Positions 45,455 to 57,235 of a stretch of 64,000 bases of DNA are shown piece by piece (position 1 is the first letter of the stretch; every line of letters starts with the position of its first letter). A program made the position numbers and the translations under genes. The DNA comes from Lineus longissimus (lineage: Eukaryota > Nemertea > Pilidiophora > Heteronemertea > Lineidae). The DNA is taken from NCBI RefSeq assembly GCF_910592395.1, contig NC_088323.1, positions 11,271,501-11,335,500 on the forward strand, given 5' to 3'. The notes beneath the pieces were generated by a model. It made no database searches and was not told the DNA's origin. It saw only the letters and a list, made by a program, of their open reading frames with translations.

Positions 45455-46900
45455 AAAATCGTGACGATAAGGCAACATCTTGACAATAGCGAAATAACAT
45501 ATAAACCAGCTTCAACACTGCCGACATCTAATATGGTTTTGTCTGACTTTGAACCATGTACAATATCTGAATTAGAAAAAATAATAAGGTCAACATCAGT
45601 CAAAACATGTATACTGGATCCCATTCCCTGCCATCTCTTAAAGGATGTATTACCGAATATATTACCGTCCTTGGTCGAGCTCATCAATTGTTCTTTGTTC
45701 CCTGAGAGTATGTAGCTAGCAATCGTAACCCCTGTTCTGAAAAAGCAGGGAGCGGTTGACTCTGAGCTGAAGAACAATCGACCCATCTCCAATTTTCATA
45801 GTTTCTCGAATGTGTGGAAGCAGCGAGGCTCCATAGCCATCTTGTGGCTAGCATATGTACAACCAAAATCAATCTGCTTAGCGTCCTAGTCATGGTGTGG
45901 AGACTGCATCCATCACCAACAGCATTTTCGAGAGTTCCGACAATAGAGACAGTGTCGCAATGGTTCTCTTAGACTTATCCGCTGCCTTTTTGATACCATT
46001 GATCACAAGATTATGATCTCGCATTTGCAAACTCTTTACCTTATCCAAGGTAGTGCACTTTCATGGTTTGAATCATACTTGTCTGGTTGTAAAGTTCGGG
46101 TCAAGGTCGGCGATAGTTTGTCCGACACCTATAATCTGCTGTTTGGGGTGCCTCAAGGAAGTGTCTTGGGACCACTGCTTTTTTCTTCTTATACCTACCC
46201 ATTGGCTAAAATCATTGCAGACCATGACATCAGTGGTCACTTTTACGCCGAGGACACACAGAACTGACACGCCTTTAGCTTTTATGACCCCACATCGTTG
46301 GCCCAAGAGATCACTAAGATTGAAAACTGCCTTAGGGATGTGCGCCTGTAGATGACGGAGAATAAACTCCAGGTCAATTATTTAAAAACAGAGTTCGTAT
46401 TGCTACGTTTTCCTTATCAAAATGATAAACTAGGGTTTAGTGGTGTCAGTCTTAGAATCGCTGACATTCAAATTCGTTCAAGTGAGTCGGCACGCAATCT
46501 TTGCGTGCTTTTTGACAGTCAGTTAACTTTTCACAAACATATATCTCAGGTTGTATCCGCCTTTTTCATTTATCTGTGCAAGATAGTATCTGTCAAGAAA
46601 TATCTGCCTGCAGATATTTTGGCAATCGTGTGCACGCTTTTATCACATCAAGACTTGATATCGGTAATTCGATTACTCGATTATGCTAATTAAACTTGAA
46701 TTTGGGTATACTTTGAGTTGCCCCACCCAGGATTGGTACAGGAGATGGAACTTAAGAATGGCTATTCGAGGGTCCCACAACCTCTTCCATCATATACCCA
46801 GCCTCAAACCTTTTGTACTTGCAATGCTTAACAAATCGTCATGGGCTCCTGGTTATGAGCCTGGATGCGTTTCACAAGACAATAACGTGTCTGGTTTACT
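45455..46900 (+). pseudogene. CR1/L2-like reverse transcriptase, degenerate
   Basis: Plus-strand fragments in order: TCILDPIPCHLLKDVLPNIL (45605), ELKNNRPISNFHSFSNVW (45769), VLLDLSAAF, DTIDHKIMISHL, LFGVPQGSVLGPLLFSSYTY (46139) and the catalytic box YAEDTQ (46243). Then come NKLQVNYLKTEFVLLRFPYQ, SARNLCVLFDSQLTFHKHIS and a decayed C-terminus to about 46900. The family box is YADDTQ, so one catalytic Asp reads Glu. Many stops and shifts are present and no endonuclease remains. Confidence 0.88.
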
Positions 46901-46983
46901 AGGATTTTTTTTTCAGAAAAAAATCACTTTCAGGGGAAGGAGGTTGGGGTCCTCGGGGGTAATATTGTTCATCTTTCCAGTTT

Positions 46984-47700
46984 TTAGCTCGCCTCTGGGG
47001 AGCTTATACGATACTGTAGCGTCCGTCGTCATTGTCCGCTAGGGCTAGATGGCTAAAACTTAGTGTGATGGTAGCTTTGGGCAATATGCCCAGACATATT
47101 TTTCTTTTTCGCGATATGACCTACTTTCTGGCCACCAGGTGACCATCTTGAAAATTAAAGAATGTGAGATTGCAACCAAATTCCATGTAAAAGTATATCT
47201 TTGTACTTTCTACAACATCCCTGATTTTCAGTCAAATCCGTCTGCCAATATAGCTGCCAGGTGGCCATTTTGAAAATTAAACAAAATCCTATTGCTCCGA
47301 AACTAATGATCGGATAGCAACCATGTACTCTTATCAATATCCCTAGTTTTCAGTCAAATTCCATGACAAATACTGCCACCAGGCCGCCATCTTGAAAATC
47401 GAACAAAGTCCTATTACTCCTGTTGTAACAGATGTCGAATGATTTCCATGTGAAATGTACACTCTTCAATATCCCTGAAATTCAGTCAACTTTATAACCA
47501 AAGTGATGTACTTAGATGGTACCGGTAATTTTCTTTTGTGCCATTGAGCCGAGAAGAATAATATTATTCAATGGAATCAAAACTGGTGAAACTAGCCAGA
47601 AACTGTTCTCCCCATATCCACTGCAAATAACGTGCATTACGTTACCCGAATAAGCACATAGTCCATGGACCATTTCATTTATTACCTTAGGTTGTCAATA
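46984..47700 (+). repeat. Helentron-like family 1 relative (copy c)
   Basis: Starts TTTAGCTCGCCTCTGGGGAG and GATACTGTAGCGTCCGTCGT. Internal modules of about 120 bp contain CCACCAGGCCGCCATCTTGA and its variants three times. The canonical 3' stem-loop is not visible, so the copy is truncated or divergent. Confidence 0.5.
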
Positions 47701-47800
47701 TCTCAGAAACGCTCATAGCCAGAACCCTTAAATGTTTACTGCGGATACTTCTCTTGAAACTGCATTTTACATAACTGACTCTTTTATTTCATTCTTTCAG

Positions 47801-47994
47801 GGAAAGATGATGTCTTCGGGGAGAATATATGTAAACACGAGACAGTTGGCAAATCAAGCTGTAATGTTCGAGCCTTAACTTATTGTGACTTACATAAAAT
47901 CATTCGTGATGATCTGTTGGATGTTTTAGAAATGTATCCAGAATTTGCAGAAGAATTTGCCAAAAATCTTGAGGTTACCTTTGACTTACGAGAT
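47801..47994 (+). CDS. erg (KCNH2/6/7): ERG-type K+ channel, exon ending the CNB homology domain
   Basis: Second channel exon, 194 nt, acceptor attctttcag and donor gtaagt. Its first two bases complete the Gly codon opened at 6395. The peptide contains [49 protein letters not shown] and TFDLRD, matching the end of the human ERG domain ([22 protein letters not shown]). It ends in phase 0. In KCNH channels a short C-terminal strand (FNL in human ERG) folds back into the nucleotide pocket as an intrinsic ligand. Here the corresponding residues read FDL. The upstream intron is about 41.4 kb and the downstream one 13.2 kb; both are filled with transposons. Confidence 0.96.
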
Positions 47995-48000
47995 GTAAGT

Positions 48001-48430
48001 ATGCTTACATCCCATTGATTTTCATCTACCCTTTTGGTATTCGATACTTTCCTCAAGCATCAATTTGGGAGTTCCTGACAGGGATTGACCAATTGGAATT
48101 GTGGTGCAGTCCAAAATCACCTTGGACATACTCCAGGTGTCAGGATGGATATATGTGCTGAGGACCTTTCTTCTGAATGTGCTGTGTCATTTGAGTGTCG
48201 ACTTTTGGTCAAATGAATTCAAAAGTTGCTTGAGTCACAGTGTTTGTTCCAGACACACCAAAATAAGCTCGTTATGTTTAGAATTTAATTATTTTTCGAA
48301 TGCACTTGGTCTTGAGTCAACAGGATATTAAGCGAGTTATGGGGAAAAGTAGACAAAAGGGTAAGCTCATGAACTTGTGGTACGCTAGGCATGCCACAGG
48401 TACCCAAGGGATTAATAATTTTTGTTTCTA
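48001..48430. other. Start of intron, nothing recognised
   Basis: No repeat boundary or coding similarity seen. Confidence 0.4.
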
Positions 48431-49617
48431 CATAGGGGAGTCAATACAATACCGCAGTGTCCGTCATTTCCTGTTTCAAAAACAGTGGCACTTTTCTTAA
48501 CTGATTGAACTATGAACTTGAAACTTTGTACACAGGATCCTCTTGGTCAGGTGACCTCTGACACTGAGTTTTGGTCTGAACTGATTCTTGACTTGGCAAC
48601 AAGGGGGGGGCCAAAAGTGGAAACCTAAAAAGTGTGATATCTCTCTTATACGTGACTCATTCTCGATAACAATTTTATAGTAGGTTCTCCTAGTAAGAAT
48701 GCATCACATATCATAAGGATTTTGATTTGACCTAATTTTCAAGGTCACAGAGGTCAATTGGGGTAAATTGGCCGTTTGAGTGTAACTATGGCACGTTTCT
48801 AAAGCCTCTGGCACCGAATTTCGGTCCATTCTCAACTTGACCACCAGGGGCTAAAACTTGACCTATATAGTATACATGTATCATGTTTCTTAACCCATAT
48901 GGAGGCAAGCACTTAATATTTCTAAACCCTGAACGGGCAAGGCATTTCAGGTAATGGCATTGGCAACCAATTCAGAAAAACAATAATAACAACACAATGA
49001 ACCAAGGAAGACCCAATCAAGTATATAGATTTGCCGAAAGCTCATAATGTTATCTTAATATTCCCGATTTGATATTGAGAAAGCAACAGAGTTTAACCAC
49101 TAAAAAGGGACTAGTTCACCAAAAAGGGCCCAGAGGGGTCGGCCAGCCAAACCACCCCTCACGACCACAAACATTGACAAATATGCACTGCAGTACTCTG
49201 GATTGAAATAGGAGATGATATACTGTCAAATAAAGTCATAAACTAACCCCTATTCTCTATACTGGATTTTATAATTCATGTTTCCGTCGCATCCTCCATA
49301 GCTGGTCTGGACTCTCCCTCAGAAACCCCACAAAACCCCAAAAAATACATTGAAAAGACGAAATCAAACACACAAAGGCGAGAAAACGTGCGTAATGGTC
49401 GTTCTTCTCGGCTGCACGGTGATAATTGATGACATTATGGGGATTCCCCATTGTAGCGGGTGATTCAAATAGCACTCAGAATTAGCTGTAGGTGCCCGTT
49501 TTCAGTTTTTTAAAAGGCTACGACGTACTCCGTAGGTGCCCCCATATGGGTTAACCAGCATGAAATCCTAACCACCAAATAAGTATACAGTGAGCACAAT
49601 GGCTCCTACATGGCCTT
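48431..49617 (+). repeat. Helentron-like family 1, copy d, interrupted
   Basis: Diverged 5' part (CAATACCGCAGTGTCCGTC), one module with TTCAAGGTCACAGAGGTC at about 48739, then a 657-bp MITE (48894-49550). The 3' end AGTGAGCACAATGGCTCC lies at about 49590. Confidence 0.6.
48894..49550 (+). mobile_element. 657-bp TTAA-site MITE (copy 2)
   Basis: Flanked by TTAA (48890-48893 and 49551-49554), ends CCCATATGGAGGC and GCCCCCATATGGG. The sequence is the inverse of 5434-6090, with identical length. CCCATATGG is an inverted terminal repeat. Confidence 0.85.
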
Positions 49618-49779
49618 TTTATTGATCTTTGTAAAGAACGAATGCCCGTCACAAGAGCAGCACACAAGAGAGAAATACTTCCTTCCTGTCTGGCCTAACT
49701 GACCATCACTTGTTGTCACTTATTTGGCTTAGATGATTTATCTTCTTTGTCATACATCATGCCACATATTCACTGCTCT

Positions 49780-50470
49780 CTTTTGTTGCCCCTTCTGGGC
49801 CCAGGTTCTCAAAGATTTTGGTGACCAGATCAGGTGACCTCTGATTCTGACTTTCGGTTTGATTTGATTCTGGACTTGGTCACCAGGGGGCTAAAAGTCA
49901 AAACCTCAAAAGTGCGATATCTTGCTTATAAGCAATTTGTTTTCGCTAATTTTTAATGGCAGGTACTCCTAGCAAGGATACATCATATATCATAGGAGTC
50001 ATTTAATTTTTGTTCAAGGTCGCAGAGGTCAAATGGCGTAAATTGGCCGTTTGAGGTTAAACTATGGCACGGTTCTTAACCATTGAAGCTATGAACTTGA
50101 AATTTGGTACACAGTCCTTCCTTAATCAGATAACCCCTGACATCGAATTTCAGGCCATCCCGATCCGATTCTCGTCTTGGCCATCAGGGGGCCAAAAGTT
50201 AAAACCTAAAAAGTGCAATATTTCGCTTATAAGCGACTTGTTTTTGCTGAAGGTTTTATGGTAGGTACTCCTAGCAAATATATATCTTATATCATACGGA
50301 TTTTGGTGTGGCCTAATTTTCAAGGTCGCAGAGGTCAAATGGCGTAAATTGGCCTTTTCACATTTCCTTACCGCTTAAGCTACTGAACTCAAACTTCAGT
50401 ACGCATGTACCCCTTGGTGACGGAATCACAGCCCTATATGATTCATGCTTTGTTTGCTCACCTCCAGAGA
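49780..50470 (+). repeat. Helentron-like family 1, partial copy e
   Basis: Two internal modules with GGCACGGTTCTTAACCATTG, CCATCAGGGGGCCAAAAG and TTCAAGGTCGCAGAGGTC. Neither terminus is clear. Confidence 0.6.
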
Positions 50471-51815
50471 GTGGAGCTTTTCTTATGATGACAGGGATCA
50501 ACTGATTTCAAAAGCAACCAGAATTGAAATACCTCTCCCTTTTTGCTACATCTATTTTGAATGTGGGACCGCCCACTACTGTGCGATCAATATCACAAAA
50601 CGCGGGACGTGTGAGTCCTACGTGGTGTAACAATATTACAATATTCTCCCCGCTGTCCCAACCAACGCAGAACATGTCCCGGTGCGCCCCGCCCACCAAT
50701 CAACCAATATCTCGGTTATCATGATTCCGTGAAACGTAATTAACATAATCGGCACCCGATCGATACTGTGTAGAGCATAATTTTTATACCACTGCGCAGC
50801 TCCACCTGCCTGCGGCGTATGTTTTGGCAAGTGATCTCGTCAGGCGTAAATTTGGTTCCGTCAAGACCAGGATAGCGTTCATTCCTGGCAACCAGCGTGG
50901 CTCGCGCTGCTCTACATATGATATGTTTATGTGTATCATTGATCTAGTGCCGTAGACCATTATTTAGGTACACATTTGGTTCAGTTTATTGGGTGCTATA
51001 TTCCACCAAAATGCAACACTATTTTTCAAGATTTTATTTGCTCAAATACACTTATATTTCATCAATGGGAAAATAATTGCGACTGAAAATTGCGGAATGC
51101 GACCAAGTTTTCGAGATTGTAAAAAAAGTTTGAACCCAGGTGTAGCGTCGCGCGTCTGGCCTTGTCGTCATCAATTAGCAAGGCATCGTTTGTAACTACT
51201 TAAGCTATCTACTTGAAACTTGGTACGTATACATGTATTTCCCTATGTGATGACACTTTGGAGGCTAAATTTCGGTCTGGTTCGATATCTAATTTTGCCA
51301 CTAGGTGGTTAAAACCCAAAACACATAAAGTGCTTTATATATGTTTATTATCATACTAACAAGTACTAAGAACAGTGCAGATTGCTGGCGCGCATATGGT
51401 ACATTTGAAGTGCGACCAATACATGGTCCAACATGCACCATACAGATTTAAAATACCGAAAATACAGAAAATACAAATTCAAACATACATGCAGGCTGTC
51501 CTACTTAAACCAAATCACTCAGTACACAGCACTTCAATGATTTTGGATATTTCTTCCCGCGTTAAAATATTGGTATGCACATTCTCTGTCTTTTCGATGA
51601 GTTCCTTTAAGTCATGTGCAGGATCTTGTTACCGACAGTCCAGTTTTCAATATACTGGGATGTTTCTCTGATATTGTGCCTATTAAACCTATGTTTTCTG
51701 GCTAACCTTGTGAGGTTTCTGCTGACAATAGACAAACTACCCTCAAATATCAGATGAGAACACATCTTTAAATTAAATTTCCCCAAGCAAAGTTGTGATG
51801 TAAATAATCCGTTTT
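50471..51815. other. Intronic sequence with a short family-1 fragment
   Basis: No gene recognised. 51160-51340 resembles a family-1 module (TAGCAAGGCATCGTTTGTAA; GAAACTTGGTACGTATACAT). The rest shows no structure. Confidence 0.4.
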
Positions 51816-52063
51816 TAGCTCACCTCTTAGCAGAGGTGAGCTTATCCCATACCGTGGCGTCCGTCGTCCGTCGTCGTTGTCGTCGTATGTCGTCCGTTAG
51901 CAGGGCAAGTTTTGTAACTGTTAGAGCTATTGAGTTGAAACTTGGAACACATGTACCCTTATGTAATGACACCTTGGAGACCAAGTTTCGGTCCGATTCG
52001 TTTCATGGTTTGGCCACCAGGGGGCCAAACGTTAAAAGTGAAAATATGCAATATCTCCCTTAA

Positions 52064-53461
52064 AGGCCATATATCAAGGTTTGAAAACATGCTTGATACT
52101 CATGAAATATGTTGAGGGTTAAAAAAACAAGATCCCAGACATTAAAAAAATTATAATAATAAAGTCATTATTTAGTTATTTCAATTTTCAATTTTAAACT
52201 ATTTGAATTTCCCACCACACACAACTTTAGATTAGTTCCACATGTGGCCGCTAGGGATTTTTTGATGACGTAGATCAGGTCAGTCAGAACAAAGCAAGAT
52301 GGCTTCCGCATACAGTTCAGAGAGTAAGAGCAGTGAATTTGAGGATGTTTTGGTCGATACAGAAGGATATTTAAACGTTGAGCCGTACATGTTCGAGCCA
52401 TTAATATCACTAGATCATAATGAGAGTGATCATTCGGACGAAAGTGATTAGAATTTGTGGTTAATCAATTTGCATGGCAGACCTGCCGATATAGCAAAGA
52501 AGACATTGATAGACGGTTGCAGATGCTTAACATGTATGATTTTTGAACAGACTAATGTTGCACAATATATGAATATTGTTTCGCCTCGTCAGTGTTGTAT
52601 CGCCAGTTATGTCATGACGCTGAACTACTATTGAAAAGTGACGGTATTATGCACAATCATCTTGACGTGACGATATAATGCCGTGCAACGTTAGATAGGC
52701 CTAGATGTCAAATGACAATAATCTGTCATTGACAGTGGCTGTAACTGACACTGACCTGTGTCGCTGTCACCTTGCTATGGCTGGAATACAAGAAGACACT
52801 ATGCGGTATCACAGGCCCGAATAGGACCTACACATTATGTATAACAACCGACCTCAGCAGCCTCGGGCATTAAATGCAATTGACATGGTTGGAACAGCTG
52901 TTTTTAACAAAGTGGCATTTAATATTCAGTTGGATGCAGATATCCGGCTTCATGTGATAATCCGTATCGATAAAGTGATCACTGCAAAGTTTGGCCGAAG
53001 GCCCAGGCTTCCAACACTCCAAACGTTTGCACTTCCGAATTCACAGCTTCCTCCTCTCTCGTTCAACTGGCTTTGGAAATTCATGAAAATGGGTCCCATT
53101 CGTCATTCGATTGTTCTTTGTGCTATCCTTGACACAATTCGGAGCCACACAATACACCATAGTGAATGAAACACATTACTTCCAGGTGTGCATAATTAAT
53201 TAAGGCCCTCCTGCTTTTATGATTGCATGACATGTACAGATGACCTGATCTACATCACAACTTTTGCTGAACCCGCCGCCTGGCTCTAACAAGCCAGTTG
53301 CTAGCCTGATTAGGTAATCAAGTTGTCAAACACATAATTGGCTATATCTTCAAAATGGATGGAGCTAATTGCATTTGGTTTTCTGTATTGTATAAAGTGT
53401 TAGGTACACTTTTGAAATCGTCTTACAGCAGAAAATGGCAAAAAACCTTGATATATGGCCT
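52064..53461 (+). mobile_element. 1.4-kb TTAA-site DNA transposon relic
   Basis: Ends AGGCCATATATCAAGG and, inverted, CCTTGATATATGGCCT. TTAA lies at 52060-52063 and 53462-53465. The uninterrupted sister repeat (about 59145) shows the empty site. TTAA duplication fits piggyBac or Kolobok. It contains one short acidic frame (52299-52451) and a scrap at 52837-53169 without recognised domain; no transposase core remains. Confidence 0.85.
52299..52451 (+). pseudogene. Short acidic N-terminal ORF of the TTAA element
   Basis: Fifty residues with stop: MASAYSSESKSSEFEDVLVD, then PYMFEPLISLDHNESDHSDE. Acidic Ser/Glu/Asp-rich starts followed by a P-Y-x-F-E-P segment recur in proteins linked to DNA transposons in marine invertebrates, from memory and untested. 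The rest of the protein is absent, so this is probably the remaining first part of a deleted gene. Confidence 0.4.
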
Positions 53462-54806
53462 TTAATAGTAGTCGGGAAATTTTGATAAAAATATGGTAGG
53501 TACTTCTAGCAAAGGTGCATCATATATCCTCCGGGTTTTTGATTTGACCTCCTTTTCAAGGTCACAGAGGTCAAAGTTTGCTGATTCACTGAACAGTAGC
53601 ATGTTTCCTATCTATTTTAGCTAGAAGGTTTTAAACCATTGTGGACATGTATCTGGGGATTCTCTATTTCACCCCTAAAATTTCGGCCGTTCGGACATCA
53701 AATATGGCCGCCAGGCAGCCATCTTGAAAAATAAACACAGAACTATTACTCCGAAACTAATGATCGGATTGCAACCAAATTTGATCTGGATGTATATCTA
53801 TGTACTCTCTACTAAATCCTTGATTTTTTATCAAATGTGATAGCCAATATGGGTGCCAGGCGGGCATCTTGAAAAATTCTTAGTTTGGCCACCCGGGGGC
53901 CAAATTTAATGTCCAAAGTTAAAATGTTTGATTGCTCGTTTAATAGTGGTCTCATTTTCATAACATTTTTATGGTAGGTACTCCTAGCAAGGATACATTT
54001 CATAAATGTGGGTTTTTGATTTGACCTACTTTTCAAGGTCACAGAGGTCAAATGGTGTAAATTGGCCGTTAGGATGTAACGATGGCACGTTTCTAAACTG
54101 CAATGACTATTGATCCCAAATTTGGTACACATTTACCCCTTAGTCAGGTGATCTCAGGGACCGAAGTTTGGTCCAATATGATTTACCACTTGACCACCAG
54201 GGGGCAAAATCCAAAAACCTTAAAAATGTGATTATTCCTTAACTTCTTGCCCGATTGCCACCAATTTGATATCATGGGTACATCTAACCGCCATACAGTA
54301 TATGTCACACAGGTTTTTAATTTGACCTTCTTGTCAAGGTCACAGAGGTCAAATGGCGTAAATTGGCTGTCAGGCCGTTACTATGGCACGTTTCTTAACT
54401 GCAATGACTATTGATCACAAATTAAGTACACATGTACCCCTTGGTCAGGTGATCTCAGGTACTGAAGTTTGGTGCGATCTGATTTGCCGTTTGGCCTCCA
54501 GGGAGGGGGCCAAATCCTAAATTCTTCAAAATGCCATTATTCTTAGTAATTACTTGCCCGATTGGCACCAATTTTATATCATAGGTACATCTAATTCTAA
54601 CAACCATTCAATGTGTCACCCGGGTCTTCTTTGATTTGACCTACTTTTCAAGGTCACAGATGTCGAATGTACTGTAAATTGGCCATTTTGGGGAAATTGT
54701 AATTGCTTGGACCTAAATCAAACCTAACACTACATTACACAATACCATGATCTTTATCCATCTTTCCTCCACATGAGGTGAGCACAATGGCCCTGGCCAT
54801 TTCATT

Positions 54807-55270
54807 TCAACTGCCTTCGGTAGTAATACTAGGCAGTGGATCTCTATGGCTTCGAAATGGTCTTTCTTATGCATTTTCGTAATGCCATGTGAAGGTTCTC
54901 AATGTAATTATCAGACCTATCCCAGAATTGGCACATGTATAGGCTCATGGCGAAACTCTCAAGCAGGGAATAATGGTCAAGGGCATCTGCATGTCCAAAA
55001 TATGCCATAATCATGTTCGTCCTTTTATACAACTCATTATATTTTGGTGGTTAATTTCTAGTGACATATCTCAGAATCTGGCGAAACTTGAAGAAAAATT
55101 ATAAAAATTCATAAAAATCCACCAAAACCTGAACTTTCATTGTTGAAAATGAAGGAAAGTTCAAGGGACATGTTCGTGAATACATTTGTCATGTGTAATG
55201 TTCAAGAAATTACAATAAGAGAGATAAACCTTTTTTTCATACATTTGTCAAAATTTGCATGTTTTTGATA
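54807..55270. other. Intronic spacer
   Basis: AT-rich, no gene seen. Confidence 0.4.
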
Positions 55271-56590
55271 AAAAATGGCCAGGGCCATTGTGCTAACCTC
55301 TTGTGAAGGGAAGATGGATGAAGCATTAACATGGTTTTAAATGTAAGAAAGAAATGAAGTAATGTTTTACAATGAAATTACATGAGAGATAAAATAATGC
55401 GTAAGTTGAATTTAATTGAGGTGACTACAGGTATGACAAAGCAGAGTAGACAATTTTGTGATCTGACCAGTAATCGTTAAAACAGCAGCAGAACAAAAGC
55501 TTGAAGCAGCAAAACATGCAAGGCATGCCTACCAAAAGAACAAATAAGCAATTCCATGCAACAAGTCATCAGCATTAACACACCTTTTTAAAAAAAGTCC
55601 TTTGGTTTACAGATGACCCATTATGGAAATGCTTAGGAATAGGATAATTATGTTGTTTGCTTGTGTCTAGTACAAGAAACAACCATCATCTGAAGTTCCT
55701 AGGGCTCTGTAGAGGTTAATTAATCCTGCATTTGCCTAGGCTTAGACTATGACATCCCACTTAGCAGCATTTCAAGGCACCCTTAGGGGAGAGTCCACTA
55801 TTAACATTTGGGGCCCTGCTGGCCAAACTGAGAATCAGAAAAAGACTGCAGTTTAGTCTAAGAGTATAGGGGTGCATTCGTACCAAGTTAGGGATCTGTA
55901 GCTAAAGCTGTGACAAAACCTGCCGTCATTGTAAAATGGCGGTGCCATAGGAAAACTTTGACCTCTGTGACCTTGAGAAGTAGGTCAAATCAAAAACCCA
56001 CATTTATGAAATGTATCCTTGCTAGGAGTACCTACCATAAAAATTTTATGAAAATCAGACCACTATTAAACGAGCAATCAAACATTTTAACTTTGGACAT
56101 TAAATTTGGCCCCCGGGTGGCCAAACTAAAAAATTTTCAAGATGCCCGCCTGGCACCCATATTGGCTATCACATTTGATAAAAAATCAAGGATTTAGTAG
56201 AGAGTACATAGATATACATCAAGATCAAATTTGGTTGCAATCCGATCATTAGTTTCGGAGTAATAGTACTGTGTTTATTTTTCAAGATGGCTGTCTGGCG
56301 GCCATATTTGATGTCCGAACGGCCGAAATTTTAGGGGTTAAATAGAGAATCCCCAGATACATGTCCACACTGGTTTAAAACCTTCTAGCTAAAATAGATA
56401 GGAAACATGCTACTGTTCAGTGAATCAGCAAACTTTGACCTCTGTGACCTTGAAAAGGAGGTCAAATCAAAAACCCGGAGGATATATGATGCACCTTTGC
56501 TAGAAGTACCTACCATATTTTTTTCAAAATTTCCAAACTACTATTAAGGGAGATATTGCATATTTTCACTTTTAACGTTTGGCCCCTCAT
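55271..56590 (-). repeat. Helentron-like family 1, copy g, inverted
   Basis: Minus orientation. The 3' end appears first as AATGGCCAGGGCCATTGTGC at 55276, then modules with TTTGACCTCTGTGACCTTGA at 55957 and 56434. It ends near 56590 where the family sentence (GGCCCC) breaks off. The internal region 53600-54120 of copy f is repeated here in reverse. 55320-55900 has no recognisable module. Confidence 0.7.
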
Positions 56591-56639
56591 GAAACAAATG
56601 ACATTTATGTGATTAAGTATTAATGCCATGGATATTTCA

Positions 56640-57046
56640 CTGCATGTGAGCACATAACACCCGTTTTGAGAACTCTCCACTGGCTTCCGATACCATATCG
56701 TATCGATTTCAAGGTTTTACTCATGGTGTTCAAAGCCAAAAACAACATGGCTCCATCATATATCTCGGACATCCTGCCATCGTATGTCCCAGGGCGATCC
56801 CTGAGATCGGATAACCAAGAGTTGTTGGTGACTGCCAGGTATCGCCTTGAGACATTTGGTGGCAGAAGCTTTACAGTTTATGCCAGCAAATTATGGAACT
56901 CGCTGGACACTAACACCCGCAACAGCTCCACCGTCAGCGAGTTCAAAAGAAGATTAAAAACCAAACTATTTGAACAGTGTTTTTGTTAAGCGCAGCTGAG
57001 CAATTTTTCTAATTGGATTTTGCGCTATATAAATGCTATTTGTATG
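56640..57046 (+). pseudogene. CR1/L2 3' end with RT C-terminus
   Basis: Frame with VLRTLHWLPIPYRIDFKVLL, YVPGRSLRSDNQELLVTARY, FGGRSFTVYASKLWNSLDTN and FKRRLKTKLFEQCFC, stop at 56989. GCGCTATATAAATGC follows, the standard 3' end of L2/CR1. Only the last 110 codons remain, a strong 5' truncation. Confidence 0.9.
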
Positions 57047-57048
57047 TA

Positions 57049-57226
57049 CACTGGAACCTCCCTTAGCGGACACCTCCCTACTAAGGACAACCTCTCTATT
57101 AAGGACACTAGTTTTGGTCCCAAATAAGTCGTTTCCATTCAATTTGACCTCTCTAATTAGGACACCTCTATATTAAGGACAGCAACTGTCAGTCCAGAGG
57201 GTGTCCTTAATAGAGAGGTTCTACTG
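57049..57226. mobile_element. 178-bp pogo/Tigger-like MITE
   Basis: TA-flanked. Left end CACTGGAACCTCCCTTAG; right end, inverted, CAGTAGAACCTCTCTATTAA. The body repeats CTCTCTATTAAGGACAC. It is inserted in the 3' tail of the CR1/L2 fragment and is related in style to 17569-17741. Confidence 0.8.
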
Positions 57227-57235
57227 TATATGTAT

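Larger units (their letters stand above)
51816..54806 (+). repeat. Helentron-like family 1, copy f, interrupted
   Basis: 5' end TTAGCTCACCTCTTAGCAG with a short GTC block. It is interrupted at 52064 by a TTAA-site element and resumes at 53462. Four modules carry the TTCAAGGTCACAGAGGTC sentence (for example 53559, 54036, 54337). The 3' end AGGTGAGCACAATGGCCCTG lies at about 54775-54806. Confidence 0.8.

Noticed and set aside
52837-53169. 110-codon frame inside the TTAA element
   Set aside because: No recognisable domain; kept only as part of the element description.
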